A DNA stretch of 64,000 nucleotides from an uncultured Bacilli bacterium (GTDB taxonomy: Bacteria > Bacillota_I > Bacilli_A > RF39 > UBA660). Below, one piece after another: positions 36,505 to 44,596 of the stretch; within the stretch, counting starts at the first letter, position 1, and each line of letters opens with the position of its first letter. The position numbers and the translations under genes are program-made. A model generated the notes under the pieces. It saw only the letters and a list, made by a program, of their open reading frames with translations, did no database searches and was not told where the DNA came from. The DNA is taken from the NCBI GenBank assembly GCA_944363715.1, contig CALVUX010000009.1, forward strand, positions 1 through 64,000, given 5' to 3'.

Positions 36505-37601
36505 TTAGTCCTCCTTTTAGACTACTTTCAATAAACTCATCTATCTCTCCATCTAGTACTCCTTTAGTATTACTAGTTTCATAATTAGTTCTATGATCTT
36601 TAACTAGAGAATAAGGATGTAAAATATAACTTCTTATTTGACTACCAAAATCTATATTAGATTGAATACCTTTTTCTTTAGCAAGTTCTTGTTCTTTTTT
36701 TTGTTCTTCTAATACATATAACTTACTTTTTAATACTTGTAAAGCGGTTTCTTTATTTTGAATTTGACTTCTTTCATTTTGACAAGTTACAACTATTTTA
36801 GTAGGTAAGTGAGTAATACGTACGGCACTATCAGTAGTGTTTACTCCTTGACCTCCGGCTCCTGTTGAACGATAGACATCTATTTTTAAATCTTTTTCAT
36901 TTATATCTATTTTAATATCTTTAGATATTTCAGGAGTTACATCAATACTTGCAAAAGAAGTATGACGACGATTAGAAGAATCAAAAGGTGATAATCTAAC
37001 TAGACGATGAACTCCTTTTTCATTTTTTAAATAACCATAGGAATATGCACCTTTTACTTTAAAAGAAACACTCTTAATTCCTGCTTCTTCTCCGGGTTGA
37101 TAGTCAAGTAATTCTATCTTAAAGTTCTTTTTCTCACAGTATCTTGTATACATTCTATAAAGCATATTAGCCCAATCACATGACTCAGTTCCACCTGCTC
37201 CTGGATGTATTTCAATAATACAATTATTTTTATCATATGGTTTATTAAAGAGTAGATAAATACTTAAATTTTTTAATTCTTCTTTAATAGTTTTATTATC
37301 AGATTCTAGAGTTTGTAATAATTCTTTATCGTTTTCTTCATCTAACATTTCTAAAAGTTCTATAGAGTCTAATATCTTTTTCTTTAAATCTATTAAATTA
37401 GATGTACTTTCTTTTAGACTCTTTAACTCACTAATTACAGTTTCAGCTTTACTTGTATCATTCCAAAAACCTTCTTTAGTTGTTTCTTTTTCTAGATTCT
37501 CTTGTTCTTTTAGTTTATTATCAGTGTCAAAGTGACCTCCATAAACTTAGTATTTCTTCTTTTTCATTTGTTAATTCTTTTAATAATTCACTTTTATTCA
37601 T
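36482..37601 (-). CDS. prfB: Peptide chain release factor 2, with programmed +1 frameshift
   Basis: Recognises UGA and UAA stop codons. A first frame (ATG 37601, behind a weak site) runs 24 codons to an in-frame TGA at 37527-37529. The site reads GGAGGT, then CA CTT TGA C, the classic Shine-Dalgarno-CUU-UGA-C slip site of RF2. Shifting +1 continues without a gap into the rest of the protein. The SPF tripeptide (VRLSPFDSSNRR) and GGQ loop ([12 protein letters not shown]) confirm RF2 over RF1. Full length ~372 residues. The YitT gene overlaps its end. Confidence 0.97.
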
Positions 37602-37660
37602 TTTTATCACTCTTTCTATTAGTATTATACAAGATATTTATTTTTATAACAAAATATTTT

Positions 37661-37690
37661 TTGTATATTTTAAAGAAACTTGCATATAGT
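37661..37690 (+). promoter_or_regulatory. Candidate plus-strand promoter of a small RNA
   Basis: TTGTAT (37661-37666) and TATAGT (37685-37690) have 18-bp spacing on the plus strand, upstream of a double-hairpin segment ending in a strong terminator. Confidence 0.4.
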
Positions 37691-37696
37691 ATTAAT

Positions 37697-37771
37697 GAGG
37701 AAGGTTCACTATTAAGTGTGAAGATCCTCTAAATATAGATTTAGGAGCCATAATAGGCTCCTTATTTTTTT
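37697..37771 (+). ncRNA. Candidate plus-strand small RNA with strong terminator
   Basis: Between two minus-strand genes, the plus strand holds a hairpin (GAGGA / TCCTC outer, TTCAC / GTGAA inner) and then a 7-bp GC-rich stem (AGGAGCC / GGCTCCT, loop 6) followed by TATTTTTTT. No convincing ORF lies in it (only a 6-codon ATG frame) and no plus-strand gene ends here, so the terminator is otherwise unexplained. Predicted length ~75 nt. It runs head-on into the end of the 37762-38385 gene and could be an antisense or trans-acting RNA. Confidence 0.45.
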
Positions 37772-38385
37772 AGTTTTTGTAATTTTTTATTATAGAGATA
37801 TTCCTCAATATGTATTTGATGATAATTAGGATTATATTCACTTAAACTATTATACATATTCATAAAAACAAAGTTATATGGCTCATATCTACTCCCACTA
37901 TTTCTAAATCTTATGGCATAAGTAGGAAAACCAAAATCTTCTTTTCCTTGATGAAATGTTATTATATATTTATCTTCTTGAGATTTTATTTCTAACATAC
38001 TTGCTTCTTCTAGTGGAGCATCATCTGAATACCATTTAATTATACCATTTTGAAAAAGATTTTTATAAGAATACTGTGATCTTGGTGATTCATTTATAAG
38101 TTTGGATGAATCAAAGACTGTAGAGACATTTTCATCTTTAGATTGATAGGGTTTTTGTTCTTTAATATTTTTATAAAGTTCATCAAGCTTTTGATAGATA
38201 AAATAATTCTCTTTGCTAATAGTAAAAGTTTTTGCTAAAGGCCAATCTTTATAATTTTCTTCTGGCCAGTAATACCAATATAAATCAAGATTTCCTCCAA
38301 ACATTATATCAAAACTTCCATTTTCGGTTGTTATTTTAAATCTATCATAACCTTCTACATCTTTTACTTTGTTAATTTCAACCAT
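37762..38385 (-). CDS. Hypothetical soluble protein rich in aromatic residues
   Basis: The 207-residue product has no signal peptide or TM helix. It has many Tyr/Trp/Phe (YWYYWPEENYKDWPLAKTF; later YEPYNFVFMNMYN), a beta-rich core and a charged C-terminal helix. The sequence is typical of an uncharacterised cytoplasmic Firmicutes family and gives no catalytic motif. It stands alone between the small-RNA candidate and the LysR gene, with a 33-bp gap to the latter. Confidence 0.65.
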   Translation of the reverse strand: MVEINKVKDVEGYDRFKITTENGSFDIMFGGNLDLYWYYWPEENYKDWPLAKTFTISKENYFIYQKLDELYKNIKEQKPYQSKDENVSTVFDSSKLINESPRSQYSYKNLFQNGIIKWYSDDAPLEEASMLEIKSQEDKYIITFHQGKEDFGFPTYAIRFRNSGSRYEPYNFVFMNMYNSLSEYNPNYHQIHIEEYLYNKKLQKLKK

Positions 38386-38418
38386 ATTTGCCTCCTGCTT
38401 TTATATTAGTATAACAAT

Positions 38419-39306
38419 TTATTTTCTTAGTATTAATTCAATTAGCTTTTTAGCACTATAGTTAGGAATAGTTTTATTTAATGTAACTATACCTACTTCT
38501 CTTTCAGGAATTTTAGGTGTTACTTTAATTTCATACAGTCTTTTTTCTTTTAAGTCATCTTCTATAAACTCTTTAGTGGCATAACCAATACCAAAGCCTG
38601 CTTTAACAAAATCAAGAACTAAACTATTACTTACTATTTCATTTGGAATATTAGTAGAAATATTGTTGCTTTTTAAATATTTATTTAAAAATAATCTTGT
38701 ATTACTAGGCTCTTTTTGAGTAATTAAGGGACAGTTAAATAAATCTTCTAATTTTATACTTCCTTTAGTCTTATTATAATACTCTTTATTACCAACAAAA
38801 ATATCATGTACTTCATGAATAGGAATAATTTTTAAATCTTTAGATTCTTCCATAGGAAGATTTACAACTAATAAATCTAAATTTCCATTTCTTAAAGCAG
38901 TTACTAAATTAGAAGTTAAATCGTTTGTTATCTTAATATCTACTTTAGGATATTTTAGATGAAACTTTTCAAGATATGGCATAACTATATTTTTAGTTAT
39001 AGTGGTACTGGCACCTATTCTAATAGAGCCACTATCTAAATTAAGATAATTTAAAAAGGCATTTTCTCCATTTTTAAAATTCTCTACTCCTTTTTTGATG
39101 TAATTAAATAGAATTTTACCTTCTTCTGTTAAAACTATACCTTTCTTTGTTCTAATTAAGAGTTTACCACCAAGTTTTTCTTCTAAGTTCTTAATAGACT
39201 GAGTAACAGCAGGTTGGGATATATACATAGACTCACTTGCTTTAGAAATGCTTCCATTTATAACTACTTCATATAATACTTTATATAACTCATAATTAAT
39301 ATTCAT
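38419..39306 (-). CDS. LysR-family transcriptional regulator
   Basis: The 295-residue product has an N-terminal winged HTH (ISKASESMYISQPAVTQSIK) with the linker helix, and a C-terminal periplasmic-binding-like effector domain (SIRIGASTTITKNIVMPYLE). It is divergent from coaB, with a 9-bp inverted repeat spanning both -10 elements in the shared 86-bp region. It most likely controls coaB and itself. The effector is unknown; a pantothenate-pathway or thiol-related signal would fit, but this is inference. Confidence 0.92.
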   Translation of the reverse strand: MNINYELYKVLYEVVINGSISKASESMYISQPAVTQSIKNLEEKLGGKLLIRTKKGIVLTEEGKILFNYIKKGVENFKNGENAFLNYLNLDSGSIRIGASTTITKNIVMPYLEKFHLKYPKVDIKITNDLTSNLVTALRNGNLDLLVVNLPMEESKDLKIIPIHEVHDIFVGNKEYYNKTKGSIKLEDLFNCPLITQKEPSNTRLFLNKYLKSNNISTNIPNEIVSNSLVLDFVKAGFGIGYATKEFIEDDLKEKRLYEIKVTPKIPEREVGIVTLNKTIPNYSAKKLIELILRK

Positions 39307-39341
39307 ATAATTTCTCCTTATATTTAATATAAATAATATAT

Positions 39342-39372
39342 ATTATACTTATATCATGTTTTTAAGTATAAT
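39342..39372. promoter_or_regulatory. Face-to-face promoters with a 9-bp inverted repeat
   Basis: ATTATACTT and AAGTATAAT are separated by 13 bp. The left arm contains the -10 of the LysR gene (minus strand) and the right arm the TATAAT -10 of coaB (plus strand). One LysR dimer/tetramer site could thus switch between two overlapping promoters. Confidence 0.5.
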
Positions 39373-39392
39373 GCAATTAAGGAGGAAGAGAT

Positions 39393-40160
39393 ATGAATAA
39401 TAAAAATATAATTGTAACTAGTGGCCCTACTAATGAGAGGATAGATGCTGTTATGAAAATTACTAATATGTCGACTGGTGCTTTAGGGGCAATGGTTGCT
39501 GATGAATTGTTAAAGGAAGAAGGGTTGGGTAAATTATACTATATATCGCCTAAACTTGCTTATAAGCCAAAAACTAAAAGTGAAAAGCTTGAACTTGTCC
39601 AGATTGAATCTGCTTTAGATTTGCTTAAAGCTTTAAAAGATATTATTACTAATAATGATATTTATGGCGTAGTTCATTCTGCTGCTGTCGGGGACTATTA
39701 TGGAGAATATGCTATTACTGGGGAACAACTTGCTTCTTTAATTGCTAAAGAAATATATAATAAGAAATTAGATAAGGATATGTTAGAAAAAACTATTTTA
39801 GATGTTATAAAAAATCCTAGTATTGTTACTGATAATAATCATAAGATATCTTCATATCAAGATAATTTAATGGTTAAATTAGGTCTTACTCCTAAAGTTA
39901 TAAGTAGTATTAAAAACTGTAACCCCAATATAAAATTAATTGGCTTTAAATTACTTGATAGTGTTTCTAAAAAGGAATTAATTAAGGTTGCAGATAATTT
40001 AAGAGAAAAAAATAATGCAGATTACATCGTTGCTAATGATTTATCTAAAGTTGGTAATGGGAAACATTATGCTACTATAATTAATGATGATGGTATTTAT
40101 AAAGAATGTGAAACTAAAAATGATATTGCTAAAACTCTTAGAAAAATATTATTTAAATAG
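39393..40160 (+). CDS. coaB: Phosphopantothenate-cysteine ligase, monofunctional
   Basis: The 255-residue product joins phosphopantothenate and cysteine in CoA synthesis. It contains the nucleotide-binding start NIIVTSGPTNERIDAV, the N-D-type active-site region VHSAAVGDYYG and the C-terminal DYIVANDL motif. The CoaC (decarboxylase) half of the usual fused CoaBC is absent, as in streptococci, where coaB and coaC are separate. Ribosome-binding site AAGGAGG. One of few plus-strand genes; divergent from a LysR gene. Confidence 0.9.
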   Translation: MNNKNIIVTSGPTNERIDAVMKITNMSTGALGAMVADELLKEEGLGKLYYISPKLAYKPKTKSEKLELVQIESALDLLKALKDIITNNDIYGVVHSAAVGDYYGEYAITGEQLASLIAKEIYNKKLDKDMLEKTILDVIKNPSIVTDNNHKISSYQDNLMVKLGLTPKVISSIKNCNPNIKLIGFKLLDSVSKKELIKVADNLREKNNADYIVANDLSKVGNGKHYATIINDDGIYKECETKNDIAKTLRKILFK

Positions 40161-40161
40161 T

Positions 40162-40186
40162 AAAAGACTCCTAAAACGAGTCTTTT
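40162..40186. terminator. Bidirectional terminator between coaB and proS
   Basis: A perfect 9-bp stem (AAAAGACTC / GAGTCTTTT, 7-nt loop) has T tracts on both strands; it separates convergent coaB and proS. Confidence 0.88.
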
Positions 40187-41459
40187 ATATGTTCTTAAAA
40201 TAATTAACTATTTCTTTTATTTTAACTGTATCTGTAGTATTATCTTTTGTATTTTCTATACAATAGTTTTCTTTATCAAATTTATTTCCTAATATAATCA
40301 TTTTAGGAGTGCCTAGAACATATACATCATTAATTCTATTACCAATAGTTAAGTTTTCTCTATCATCAATAATAGCATTGATATTATTATCAGCTAATTC
40401 TTTATATAATTCTTCTGCTTTATCTTTATTATTCTCATTATAGATAATTTGGACTTTATAAGGAGCGATTTCATAAGGTAGTGCGAAGCCTTTAATTTTA
40501 TCATCTTTTCTAATAACATTATTTTCTATTAGACAAGCGATTATTCTACCTAATCCTATACCATAGCATCCCATATAATATGGCTTATTATTACCATTTT
40601 CATCTATATAGAACAATTTCATGCTTTCTGAATATTTTGTTCCTAATTGGAAATTATTACCTAACTCTACTGCTTGATATTCTTTTAATTTACTAGTATC
40701 AGTTATATTTAATTGTTTTAAATAGTCGTCTTTATTATCAAATTCTAATACTTCTTTGTTAATACCTAGATTTTGTTCTTCATCATAAAGGACAGTATCT
40801 TCTCCAAGTTTAGTTGCTGCTTGAAATTCTTCGGCAACACTTCCACCTATTACACCATTATCACTTACAGTAGTCATTATTTTAATACCTAATCTTTTAA
40901 AAATATTTAGATATGCTTCATGCATTAAGTCATAAGTTTTTTTCATATCTTCTTCTGTTTTATCAAAAGAATAAGCATCCATCATAACAAATGTTCTTGG
41001 TCTAAAAAGATAACCTCTAGTTCTTATTTCTTTTCTAAACTTCTCTCCTATTTGATAGTATATAGCAGGTAAATTTTTATATGAAGGAAGTCTATTAGCA
41101 CCAAACAAAGTAGCACATTCTTCTGCTGTTGGTGCAAGTCCATATTCTCCTAGATTATTATCTAAGGTAAACATAATATCTCCATCTTTAGTATACATAT
41201 CCCATCTATTAGATTGTTCCCATATTTTCTTTGGTTGTAGTTTAGGAAACTCTACTTGAATACATCCTACTTTATCTAATTCTTCAATAATAATATTTTC
41301 AACAATTCGCTCTAATTTAGTCCAAAGATTTCCATATCCATAAATACCACTTTCATATTGATAAAGTTCTCCAAGTTTCATTAAGATATCTTGACCAGAA
41401 TAGTTCTTATCAATATCATTTAAGTTAATCTTTTTAATATTTAATCTACTAAGTCTCAT
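40185..41459 (-). CDS. proS: Prolyl-tRNA synthetase, short form without editing insertion
   Basis: Class II aminoacyl-tRNA synthetase of about 424 residues: motif 2 region FRKEIRTRGYLFRPRTFVMM, motif 3 GCYGIGLGRIIACLIE and a C-terminal anticodon-binding domain (VQIIYNENNKDKAEEL). In full-length bacterial ProRS, a ~180-residue INS editing domain separates motifs 2 and 3. Here only ~75 residues lie there, so Ala-tRNA(Pro) editing must be missing or supplied in trans. The start is set at ATG 41459 by AGAGGAATT. The neighbour is an amino-acid dehydrogenase-like gene. Confidence 0.88.
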   Translation of the reverse strand: MRLSRLNIKKINLNDIDKNYSGQDILMKLGELYQYESGIYGYGNLWTKLERIVENIIIEELDKVGCIQVEFPKLQPKKIWEQSNRWDMYTKDGDIMFTLDNNLGEYGLAPTAEECATLFGANRLPSYKNLPAIYYQIGEKFRKEIRTRGYLFRPRTFVMMDAYSFDKTEEDMKKTYDLMHEAYLNIFKRLGIKIMTTVSDNGVIGGSVAEEFQAATKLGEDTVLYDEEQNLGINKEVLEFDNKDDYLKQLNITDTSKLKEYQAVELGNNFQLGTKYSESMKLFYIDENGNNKPYYMGCYGIGLGRIIACLIENNVIRKDDKIKGFALPYEIAPYKVQIIYNENNKDKAEELYKELADNNINAIIDDRENLTIGNRINDVYVLGTPKMIILGNKFDKENYCIENTKDNTTDTVKIKEIVNYFKNI

Positions 41460-41523
41460 AATAATTCCTCTTTTCTTTAATGATATTATATGGGTATTTT
41501 TCTTGTACGTCAAATTAAAATTA

Positions 41524-41551
41524 AAAGATGCTAGTATAAAATAGCATCTTT
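41524..41551 (-). terminator. Terminator upstream of proS
   Basis: A 10-bp stem (AAAGATGCTA / TAGCATCTTT, 8-nt loop) is followed by TAATTTTAATTT on the minus strand. It ends the 41581-42642 gene; a second palindrome (TCCACA-N5-TGTGGA) lies just before it. Confidence 0.8.
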
Positions 41552-41580
41552 AGCTTTTTCCACAGATACTGTGGATATTT

Positions 41581-42642
41581 TTATTTGTTTGATTCTTTTA
41601 AGTATTTTAACTCTCCCATACGTGATGTAGGGATGAAACCAGCTTCATTTGCAATAACATCAGGAATTCTATTAACAATCGCTGCACAGGTTAATCTTAC
41701 TGTATCTGGCTTTTCAATTACTAGAGTTGTATCAGGTTCACCATAGATTGTCCAAACATTCTTATCAAACTCATCTTTATTGTATACTTTACCAATACAT
41801 TCTGTTTCTAAAGTAATTCCTTCTTTTGTTTCTGTTGTAACAACGGCACTCATACCTGTGGCCATACCTGATTTAACAGTCATTTTCAAAGTACTAGATT
41901 CAATATCATAATCATTGAACTGAGGTACACATTTCTGACGTTGGCTTACTACTGTTAAACCTAATTTATCGCAAAGCCAACCATTAACATTCCACATATA
42001 TGATGGAGCATAAGCACCACTTTCTATTACTTTTCTTCTTTCTTCGTCACTTATTTCATCGGCACTAGCTACTTGTGCATCAAACTCTTCTGTTGTTAGC
42101 CCTGCTCCGTGAGCTTTAGCAAGAGCGATACCATAGTCTTCTACATTGTAAGAAGAGCTTCCTTTTATCTTAGTGATATTATGACTTGATCCAATTAAAG
42201 TAGTAATTAGATTACCCCAGAAAGCATCTTGATAACCACTACCTGTAATTGTACAATTATTCTCTTTAGCAAGTTTATCAATTTTTTCTGTTAAATTAGG
42301 ATTAGAGTTCATTGGGAAGAATGCTTCTTCACATGTAGTAATAGCATTAACTCCACATTTTGCACATACCATTAAGGCATCTTCTACATCAGAAAGTAAA
42401 CTCATAGTTGTAACGATAACACAGTCAGGTTTTAATTCAGTTAGAAGTTCTTCTACTTTATCAACACTATCAACAACTACTCCTACTTTATCTCCTCCCA
42501 TTATTTCTCCGATATCTTTTCCTATAACATCTGGATTAATATCGACAGCACCAACTATAGTACCACCGTTTTCTATGACAAATTTCATAGTATAGACACT
42601 CATCTTTCCACAACCATATTGGAATATTCTTAATCCTTTCAT
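41581..42642 (-). CDS. DapB-fold NAD(P)-dependent dehydrogenase (2,4-diaminopentanoate dehydrogenase-like)
   Basis: The ~353-residue Rossmann enzyme has a glycine-rich start (YGCGKMSVYT), an acidic NAD-selective end of beta2 (AVDINPD) and the DapB-type C-terminal half (GSGYQDAFWGNL). Among DapB-like proteins it best fits the group that includes 2,4-diaminopentanoate dehydrogenase of anaerobic ornithine breakdown. No other ornithine-pathway gene (ortA/B, oraE/S) is in the window, so the substrate is open. ATG at 42642 is favoured by GAAAGGATG. Highly expressed-type codons and a TGCTATAAT -10 suggest steady expression. Confidence 0.75.
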   Translation of the reverse strand: MKGLRIFQYGCGKMSVYTMKFVIENGGTIVGAVDINPDVIGKDIGEIMGGDKVGVVVDSVDKVEELLTELKPDCVIVTTMSLLSDVEDALMVCAKCGVNAITTCEEAFFPMNSNPNLTEKIDKLAKENNCTITGSGYQDAFWGNLITTLIGSSHNITKIKGSSSYNVEDYGIALAKAHGAGLTTEEFDAQVASADEISDEERRKVIESGAYAPSYMWNVNGWLCDKLGLTVVSQRQKCVPQFNDYDIESSTLKMTVKSGMATGMSAVVTTETKEGITLETECIGKVYNKDEFDKNVWTIYGEPDTTLVIEKPDTVRLTCAAIVNRIPDVIANEAGFIPTSRMGELKYLKESNK

Positions 42643-42705
42643 TTTTACCATCCTTTCTATATTTATTATAGCATTTTAACTCTACTAAAATATGTAATTA
42701 ACAAA

Positions 42706-42731
42706 AAAGTTATACTTTTTAGCATAACTTT
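42706..42731 (-). terminator. Terminator after the secA-like fragment
   Basis: An 8-bp stem (AAAGTTAT / ATAACTTT) is followed by TTTGTTAATT on the minus strand. It may be the original secA terminator now displaced by the inserted GNAT module. Confidence 0.7.
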
Positions 42732-42749
42732 ACAGTTTATTTGTTTTTT

Positions 42750-42787
42750 CCACAGCATTGTTTATATTTCTTACCACTTCCACATGG
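42750..42787 (-). repeat. Left copy of a 38-bp direct repeat (secA SEC-C codons)
   Basis: Identical at 37 of 38 positions to the end of secA (44602-44639); the only difference is G/A at 42755. On the minus strand it would encode PCGSGKKYKQCCGKNK then TAA, i.e. the zinc-binding SEC-C tail of SecA. Confidence 0.85.
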
Positions 42788-43011
42788 CTAGCATTTTTAA
42801 GGCTTTTTACCACTAACCACTCGTTAATTTCCTTTAAAAATGGGGTTTTTATTACCTTTATGTTTTAGTTTATTCCAGCTAATCTCTAGCAGAGTGGCTC
42901 TAAAAGTGGCTCCAGAATTGCAAATTTTCCACATCTTTTATACTTTATCTTTAACTACAATATACCATTTAATCCATTATAAGTCCATACAACTTGGCAT
43001 TTGTTAGAATT

Positions 43012-43434
43012 TTAGTCATCAAATCCATCTAATATCATGCCACTTCCAAGATTGGCATCTTCTCTTTTAATAAATCCAAATCTTTCATAAAATTTTTCTT
43101 TTCCTTTTGAAGCACCCAAATAAACTCTTACATATGGATTTTCTATTTTTATTTGATTGACTTTTTCAAGTAATTTATTCATTATTTGTGAACCTATTTT
43201 TTTATTTTGATATTTAGGAATAACCATAACATCATGTATGTATAAAAAACAAATTCCATCTCCGATTATTCTTCCATAACCAATTATTTTATCATCATCA
43301 TACACAGATACTGAATACATGGTATTCGCTAATGCTTTTTCTGATACTTTTTCGTCATAACTTTCCCATCCAACAGCATCGTATAAATAATTAAATTCTT
43401 CAATACTATTAACATTTTCTTTTATTAATATCAT
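43012..43434 (-). CDS. GNAT N-acetyltransferase 1
   Basis: The 140-residue GNAT fold has the acetyl-CoA-binding motif A as VMVIPKYQNKKIGSQIM (Q/RxxGxG/A type) and a C-terminal FYERFGFI typical of aminoglycoside/amino-acid-type acetyltransferases. The substrate is unknown. Third and last gene of a tandem of three unrelated-looking GNAT genes, 16 bp after GNAT 2. Confidence 0.88.
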   Translation of the reverse strand: MILIKENVNSIEEFNYLYDAVGWESYDEKVSEKALANTMYSVSVYDDDKIIGYGRIIGDGICFLYIHDVMVIPKYQNKKIGSQIMNKLLEKVNQIKIENPYVRVYLGASKGKEKFYERFGFIKREDANLGSGMILDGFDD

Positions 43435-43450
43435 TTATACCTCCTAAAAT

Positions 43451-43933
43451 CTATATTTTCTTTATCATTGTTTCCATTCTTGCATGATAATCTTTTTTAT
43501 TATAAAAATTCTTACCAATATCATTGTAGGCGAATACATCAACTATTACATATTCACATCCAACGGATTTAAAGTATTCTTCCATTTTATTTATTAGTTC
43601 TTGACCTATGCCTTTACTTCTAATTTTATTTGTAACGATTAATTCTGTAATTTCTCCTCTTTTTGGACATTTATAGTCTAGATAATCATATTCATCATAT
43701 GGGAATATGCAACCCATGATTAAGCCAATTGCTTTATTATTTTCTACTGCCAAATAACATTTACCGTTGTTCTTATTAACTTCTTCTAAATCTAAAACTG
43801 CCATTTTTTCCCTATATTCAGGATGAACTTGATCCAAATGATCTTTATCTATTGATACAATATACTCTTCAAGTTCAACTAATAAATCTCTAACATCTTC
43901 TAAATACTTATTTTCATATTCTACTATTTGCAT
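43451..43933 (-). CDS. GNAT N-acetyltransferase 2
   Basis: The 160-residue product has motif A ELIVTNKIRSKGIGQELI with the Q/R-x-x-G-x-G loop as RSKGIG, and a C-terminal NFYNKKDYHARMETM. An extended N-terminal helix (EYENKYLEDVRDLLVELEEY) distinguishes it from its neighbours. Its sequence is too different from GNAT 1 and 3 to be a recent duplicate. Substrate unknown. Confidence 0.88.
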   Translation of the reverse strand: MQIVEYENKYLEDVRDLLVELEEYIVSIDKDHLDQVHPEYREKMAVLDLEEVNKNNGKCYLAVENNKAIGLIMGCIFPYDEYDYLDYKCPKRGEITELIVTNKIRSKGIGQELINKMEEYFKSVGCEYVIVDVFAYNDIGKNFYNKKDYHARMETMIKKI

Positions 43934-43945
43934 AAATTAACACCT

Positions 43946-44422
43946 CTATTTATTATTAAAAATGAATACATCCTCTATTCCATCATTTTTAGTTATATAA
44001 TTACCATTTGTATATTCTGATATAATATTCTTCCAAAATGAATATGCAATAGGATTATTATCCATCGGTTGAACTTCCCAATTGCCTTTAAATTTTTCAA
44101 ATATTTCATATGCAACCTTTTTACCAATATGATTTCTTCTGAATCTTGGCATTATTAGGAACTCGGCAATGCATTTACCGTCTTTATTAAATTTCAAATT
44201 CTCGTTTACCATAACCATTCCTACATAGGCATTTCCACTTTTAATAAAATATGAATTTCGATCATTATCGGTAAAATAATTATCAAACCATCTATATTCA
44301 AATATACAATCTTCATTTATGTCATTATCAATGTATTGCGAACCATCATATAAAGCATACTGTAATAATTTATATAACTTTTCTTTTTCCTCTTGTTTTA
44401 CATCAATTATTTCATAATTCAA
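43946..44422 (-). CDS. GNAT N-acetyltransferase 3
   Basis: The ~158-residue GNAT protein has motif A FLIMPRFRRNHIGKKVA and downstream NPIAYSFWKNI. The probable start is TTG 44422 (reading MNYEIIDVKQ), spaced well from GGTG; GTG 44431 and TTG 44434 are alternatives. A TGGTATAAT extended -10 at 44447-44452 precedes it, making it the first gene of the three-GNAT cassette between the duplicated secA ends. Confidence 0.8.
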   Translation of the reverse strand: MNYEIIDVKQEEKEKLYKLLQYALYDGSQYIDNDINEDCIFEYRWFDNYFTDNDRNSYFIKSGNAYVGMVMVNENLKFNKDGKCIAEFLIMPRFRRNHIGKKVAYEIFEKFKGNWEVQPMDNNPIAYSFWKNIISEYTNGNYITKNDGIEDVFIFNNK

Positions 44423-44557
44423 TTTAATCACCAACTTTCATACATAATTATACCATGAACCCATAATAAATTTTACTTGTATAGTCCAATATTTAAATCA
44501 AAATGGCTCCAAAGTGGCTCCAGCCCATATTTTGGGCAATTTTTTGATAAAAAGAAA

Positions 44558-44596
44558 AACTCGCGTTTTCCCTTATTTTATCGGGCTTTGCGAGTT
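44558..44596 (-). terminator. Terminator of secA
   Basis: A 7-bp stem (AACTCGC / GCGAGTT) around a 25-nt loop is followed by TTTCTTTTT on the minus strand, starting at the secA stop. Confidence 0.75.

Larger units (their letters stand above)
42643..43011. other. 369-bp gap with a secA 3'-end fragment and repeat remnants
   Basis: No intact gene. It holds, in order, the promoter of the DapB-like gene, a minus-strand terminator (42706-42731), a 38-bp copy of the secA 3' end (42750-42787) immediately preceded by an in-frame TAG, and a GTGGCTC-containing repeat (42890-42922) that recurs near 44505-44523. The rest is AT-rich with no ORF of note. Confidence 0.7.

Noticed and set aside
37480-37732. 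Two overlapping plus-strand ORFs opposite the prfB N-terminus
   Set aside because: They mirror the prfB frameshift region, are Phe/Ile/Ser-rich from AT bias and have no ribosome-binding site.
41460-41580. T-box riboswitch upstream of proS
   Set aside because: No T-box or specifier stem is visible in the ~120-bp leader; the segment is filled by the terminator of the preceding gene and a short palindrome.
42750-42787. SEC-C fragment as a small functional zinc protein
   Set aside because: An in-frame TAG directly precedes it and there is no start codon or ribosome-binding site.
43012-44422. Three GNAT genes as recent tandem duplication
   Set aside because: Their sequences differ throughout, including motif A and the N-terminal helices, so they were brought together rather than copied recently.
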